From Zychaea mexicana (taxonomy: Eukaryota; Mucoromycota; Mucoromycetes; Mucorales; Lichtheimiaceae), in contig NW_026516671.1 of the NCBI RefSeq assembly GCF_025766255.1, positions 372,001 through 436,000 on the forward strand: 64,000 nt of DNA. The letters are read 5' to 3'. The stretch's first letter is position 1. Each line of letters opens with the position of its first letter. The notes under the pieces are model-generated. The model saw nothing but the letters and a program-made list of their open reading frames with translations, was not told the origin of the DNA and searched no databases. This document shows positions 59,487-64,000 of the stretch, piece by piece. A program made the translations under genes and the position numbers.

Positions 59487-61031
59487 TAGAACCATCCATT
59501 GTCACCAAATGGAAACATCAGGACATAGTGGAGCGGCATATACGATGCGTGCAAGGAGCTGATACGACGAAGAACATTAGCACGATCACGAATGACAATG
59601 TCATGCTCGCGTGCAGTGCCATCCACGGTGCGTTCAACAACCATTGCCACCACTTCAGGGTAGCCCTGCTGATCATAGCGACGGCCCAAATCGCTTTGCC
59701 GGATGACAGCTTGAAGGGTTCCAAGTGGTTGGTCGCCAAGAGCTTCAACAGCAGATACGAAGGTGCGTGCCAAAGGATTTTGTGTTTTTCCATGACACCT
59801 TGCAGCAATTGGATCGTCTCACGAAGAAGCCCGGAAAACAAACTCGTACGCCTTGCCAGTTGCTCCTGCGTATCCGCGAAATAGATCTGCGAATAATTCG
59901 CTTGCGCCTGGTTGTCGGGTCTCAGTGCACCAACAGCATGGTACATTGTACCATTGATACGGTAAGTGGGCACGCCGCCAGCGCCACTTGCTAGGACTGG
60001 ATCGACGTCACCACCAAGAATGGATGCAAATGCAAACATACTGTTATATGCCCTAATGTTGGTGTGGAAGTTGACACTAACGGAATTATTGCGATCACGA
60101 TTCGTTAGGAGGTCGCGAAGTGGAGCAGGAGGAGCGCGAGGAAGTGGCAATTGAATTTTCCCGGAAAGACAGCAGAGACCAAAGCGAGGATTGCGTACGG
60201 ACGATGCCTTGAGCTTTTCATCCAACCACATCAGCGCACCACAAAATGGACAACGGGAATCCATCCGCGGCAACACATGACGATGGAAGGAGTCGCCAAC
60301 AGCATAGCATACGTTTGGCCCAAAAACGTCTTCTGGATCGAAGGGGACTACGCGCGCAATGCGGTATTGTGCCCCATGCTCGTGCTGGACATTGCTCGGG
60401 TTAAAAGGGCAGAGGCGGTGGGTGCGGCGCGTGTGTGTTGGTGCCCAGCAACTGGTGCAACGCGTAACTCGTGCGGTGGTGGTAAGAGTAGGCGTAGTTG
60501 TTGAGGGAGGATTGGCAACGGTGGGAGATGGTGGTGGAGGCGAGGCAGCATCGACGGGAGCAGGCGACGGAGGCGAGGCAGCAACAAAGGGGGGTAGTGG
60601 TGGTGGCGAGGCGGCGACAACAGGAGAAGTTGGTGGAGACGAACTGTTGATGATAGGTGCAGGTGATGGTGGCGAGGTAGTAGCTATAGGAAGTGTAGGA
60701 GGAGGATTGTCAGTAATCTTCAGCGAAAATTGCATTATCACCTAAAATAAGTAAGTAGACAGTACCGCGGTTGATAGGGTTAAGTGGGCATTCTCGATGA
60801 TTACGCCGACGATGGGTGCTCGAGCCACAGACGCAAAAGGTAGGCGCAGTAGGGTCTACAGAAACAAACTATCCGTAGCTTTCAAAGTAAGCAAACTGCT
60901 GCTGCAGTAATATTTAAATATACATGGTTAAAACATACGTTGCCTATTCTACGGCGAACATTGCGAGAATGCACTGGACATGGCACATTGCGATCTGAGC
61001 CACAGTGACAGACATGATCGGTTGATTGCTT
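59487..61031 (-). mobile_element. Helitron fragment: zinc-knuckle region and start of Helitron_like_N, frameshifted
   Basis: Minus-strand sequence carries repeated zinc-knuckle-like units: CHCGSDRNVPCPVHSRN near 61000, CVCGSSTHRRRNHRECPLN near 60800, and CTSCWAPTHTRRTHRLCPFN near 60440. A Pro/Ala/Ser-rich linker follows. CPFCGALMWLDEKLKASSVR, FGLCCLSGKIQLP, and NIRAYNSMFAFASILGGDVD, then YRINGTMYHAVGALRP are hallmarks of the region before and within the Helitron_like_N domain of Helitron replicases. The frame breaks in an A/T run at about 59776-59785. The correct continuation (MPLHYVLMFPFGDNGW) is in another frame and stops at 59487. The Rep HUH domain and the Pif1-type helicase are absent. 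Helitrons transpose by rolling circle; this copy is dead. The terminal TC and CTRR ends were not found. Confidence 0.82.
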
Positions 61032-62287
61032 TGTCGAGAATTGTGCAGAAAAAAATTAGTTAGTAAACTTGAAGCTTATTTAGAGTAGTTTGTCAGAATC
61101 CTGGCAAATGGTGAAAGATGCTCAACGATTTTCACAAAAACACCTCAAATGTCATTGATGGCAGATGAAATCAAGTAACACACCTCTTGGGAACTCATAT
61201 TGAGAAATGCAATATAGTAATAGTCTAAAAAGACGAAGTTTACCCAAGTCTCTCAGGAATGTGTAGCATGGGTGTTGCAAATTGAAGTATTCAAAAAAGG
61301 ATAGTGCTGGGATTGAATCGTAACGACCTCTCTCTCTTTCAGAGTAGAGATACTGCTGCGCGTTAAATTTTACTACTGGGCAAGGCCGAGTTTCCAAGTA
61401 TAGCCGCCATGCTTGTGAGAACATCACATGTACATATTATCAGCCATATAGAACGCGCATTGACAATATAGTTTCGTCAACACAGGGCTATGGCCGTAAG
61501 TAGTATCATAGTTGCCCGCTCGATACATAATTCTTTATAAGAATAGGGGAAGAGTATCTGGTTTAGCATTTTCGCTCATCTCGCCCTACTACTGTTTACG
61601 AGTTTAATGTCATGATCATATCAGCGTGCCAATCGCACATTCCAAAAGCATTGCTCTCTACCATATTTAGTATGAATATCTTCCAATGGTCTATTTGTAT
61701 CAACATTCTTTAAAAAGTTATAAATAAATATACCAGTGTATATGATACAACAATCATTTGTCTTCTTTTGCTTCCCATATGCCATGTTCTCTTCAGTTCC
61801 TCTTGTCTTGTTATTACCTGTTTGAAAAGCGCATATACTTTTTTGCTCCGACTTTGTTCTTGATCTCTTTTCTCTAGTATATCTGTCTGCTACTTCCAAG
61901 TATCCGGACCTTACACCTTTACAACGGAGGGTAGAAGCGTCCATCGTAGCTATGACTGCTCCCGTATATCAAAGTATGTATAGGGAAACCCTACTACATA
62001 CAGTACATGGTTTTTACTTCTATCATATTGCCATTCATCTTCATCAAAACTTCCTCAACACTCATTCAAACATTATAATACCAATAAATAACTTCACCCA
62101 TCCTGCTTACCACAATTGATGTATCTGAATTTACAAAGACCAGAATAATCGAACATTCTTTTCATTTAAAGGACCATGATCATTCACCATCCCTTTCCTA
62201 TACATTTGTCTTCTCCTAGAGCTCCTACTCTCCCTTGATTCCACTCGGCCCCGAAGAAAAACTCGCAATCATGGATTATTTTAAATC
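61032..62287. other. Intergenic or element-flanking region, no supported gene
   Basis: AT-rich sequence upstream of the Helitron fragment. Minus-strand frames at 61152-61427 and 61621-61944 have no domain. It may contain the rest of the Helitron 5' end, but no terminus is recognised. Confidence 0.35.
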
Positions 62288-62638
62288 TTAATGCACTCCA
62301 AGCGACACGATAATATGCTTTTTATTAGTCGAAAGGCGATGAAAGCGGTTTGCCAAGGCAAGCAATGGCGTGCGGATGATAAGGAGTAGGATATCCGTTA
62401 CTGCTTGAATATTCTTTGAGAACTTGCAGCCGACCTGCCAAAGTGGGCTACGAAGAAGAGCGATGCATCCTTCATCATCGACGATAAGTGCTGTACTTTG
62501 AATTTTCTCCAGATAAAGCATGATTTGTAAATCCTTCTGTAACATCAAGTACTTTTCTTGGTCACCATTAAGTTTGGATAGCTCATTGTTTATTCGCTTG
62601 GGATAACCTACTGTACCCACCATCTTCATCTCAGTCAT
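62288..62638 (-). CDS. Hypothetical 116-residue ORF
   Basis: A minus-strand open frame with a plausible protein sequence: VGYPKRINNELSKLNGDQEK, YLMLQKDLQIMLYLEKIQST, DEGCIALLRSPLWQVGC and a basic, hydrophobic end. It has no recognised domain. It lies close to dispersed repeat copy B and may belong to the same decayed element or be a partial gene. Confidence 0.3.
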   Translation of the reverse strand: MTEMKMVGTVGYPKRINNELSKLNGDQEKYLMLQKDLQIMLYLEKIQSTALIVDDEGCIALLRSPLWQVGCKFSKNIQAVTDILLLIIRTPLLALANRFHRLSTNKKHIIVSLGVH

Positions 62639-62941
62639 TCACTGCCGCTGATACAAACATAGCGCATATGCTGCAAGGCTTTGTCGCGTTTGTTAATCCT
62701 GTCACATTAACTCATCACGGATTACTTTTTTGTTAAGGATCAAAAAGCAGCTAACCCCGGCAAAAAACATGTATGAAAATTCTTGAAGATTGCTTTGGAG
62801 ATGCTGGTAATAGCAGGAATAGAAGATGGGGAACTTGTTGGCCTGTTAGGCCAAGGTATGTAAGCACTGATTGAGGGACTGCAATATGATACTTGTGAAA
62901 ATTTCTGATATGATGAAGTATATTAGCTAAGAGGATATATG

Positions 62942-64000
62942 CGTGGAAGATGAACCTGCATTCCACGGACAATATACCGAATAATCAGTTTGAAGAATTC
63001 AGCGGCCCTCGTAATGACCACAATAACCTTATGCTCCTTCCGAGCACGATCGAGAGACTCTTCTAGCTACACGTAGCCGTTCACAGTTCTAACGAGCATA
63101 TAATCTGTTAGGTCCCCAAAACGAGGTGGTTTCCTCTTTTACTTTACTTGTTTCTTATTTGTGGGCTTTTCGAATAAACTTGTTTTATTTATATATTGTA
63201 AGATACACACGTCAGTTCAAGTCCATAACAAGCTCTAAGCTAGCAGTAATAGTCAGCTCGACGAGAAGAACGAAAACAGCACGAAGGACAAAGTAGGCAA
63301 CAACCGCTTCCTCTGAGAGGCGCAAGGTCAACTGGATAATCGCGCTTATCAAGATAAAGTGTGACAGGCTCAAGAACGAAGCGGATGTATACACTGTGAC
63401 ATAGGCTTTAGAAGCGCAATTGAGCTTCGTCGACTCTTACAATATGGATGTCCAAGCCGACCCGATGATGACATTGATGTTAATGAGAGTCCTGTTACTT
63501 CCGCGCAGCCAAACGACAACACCTCATCAATGAAGCGAAACATCACCCTTTTATAATACTTGTAATTGAACAAACCTGGTCAATATCAGTGCAGAATTTG
63601 CCTCAAAGATCTTTGGCACGAGTCAGCTGCTTCATGAGCACATAGCAGACCCAAGAGTTCGATGTCATTGTTGCTGAGCGTATCGCACTAAATCATCCGT
63701 GTGTATGATTTGTGGTTAACCATGAGTCGCAAAGCTGCACGGTCCGCTTTGGTCCTGAGTAGTTAGTGGATGCTGCACGTCTAGCGACTGGAAGTGTCGT
63801 TTCGGATAGAAGCGGAAATGGAGACATAGACGATGTTTAAGATAGAGACGTTGATATTAATACCGTTGTTGGTTGTGATAGTGTGGCGGCAGTAGTAGTA
63901 CTCACCGATAGGTCTGCAACATATTTTCCACGCAACTGTAATTTCTGTATGTAATGAATATACAGTAGCCCTTCCCCCTCTCTCTTTTCTTATCCTTAAC
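62942..64000 (-). repeat. Dispersed repeat copy B (inverted relative to copy A)
   Basis: In reverse complement this matches 13056-14101 almost throughout. The outer boundary at 62942 is sharp: the next bases diverge immediately. The other end is cut by the window, so true length is unknown. Matching minus-strand open frames (63212-63394, 63370-63573) are broken, as in copy A. Confidence 0.8.

Noticed and set aside
60359..60745. 128-codon Gly-rich plus-strand ORF
   Set aside because: It is antisense to the Pro/Ser-rich linker of the Helitron protein.

Overview
This window is nuclear DNA of a fungus, most likely an early-diverging one of the Mucoromycota (Mucorales-like). Short introns (about 50-100 bases) with GT..AG ends interrupt most genes. 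The proteins include a canonical 375-residue actin, a mitochondrial serine hydroxymethyltransferase, GSK3 kinase, an Iml2/TTC39 protein, a fungal ArAE_2/FUSC-type membrane protein and a Helitron fragment. The genus assignment is inference. There are no operons and I saw no rRNA, tRNA or CRISPR. Exon models were built by hand from splice signals and reading phase. Where I say the phases close, the summed exon length is a whole number of codons.

Layout. 1-197: 5' end of a Ctr copper transporter (minus, cut by the window edge). 2.9-6.3 kb: Iml2/TTC39 protein (11 exons, one of 8 nt). 6.8-11.4 kb: ArAE_2/FUSC protein (minus, 9 exons). 12.2-12.7 kb: orphan kinase C-lobe. 13.06-14.10 kb: one copy of a ~1.05 kb dispersed repeat whose inverted partner ends the window (62.9-64.0 kb). 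15.2-17.0 kb: equilibrative nucleoside transporter. 17.4 kb: small hypothetical protein. 18.05-19.4 kb: Sld2-like replication factor (minus). 19.49-21.0 kb: segment bounded by 23-bp perfect inverted repeats, carrying a small basic protein. 21.2-22.5 kb: spliced gene for a nuclear-looking protein of unknown family. 22.5-26.9 kb: gene-poor, with a Harbinger-type MITE. 26.9-29.0 kb: Ser-rich protein with SxIP motifs (minus).

29-36.4 kb is the accessory stretch: coding remnants, a TA-flanked MITE, two adjacent minisatellite arrays and a decayed one-pass membrane-protein locus. From 36.4 kb the region is dense with housekeeping genes: F-box protein, SHMT, an alpha/beta-hydrolase-like membrane protein lacking its nucleophile serine, universal stress protein, twin-cysteine small protein, actin, GSK3, LRRC40-like LRR protein, C2H2 zinc-finger protein and a 115-residue unknown protein. 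The unknown gene starts about 40 bases downstream of a truncated, frameshifted Helitron fragment. The last 3 kb is repeat-derived.

The genes do not form a pathway. The region reads as ordinary fungal chromosome with three transposon-rich islands. I found no convincing new multi-gene system. The strongest leads are the nucleophile-less hydrolase, the SxIP protein, the 8-nt micro-exon, the paired inverted repeats and the orphan genes at 21.2 and 59 kb.
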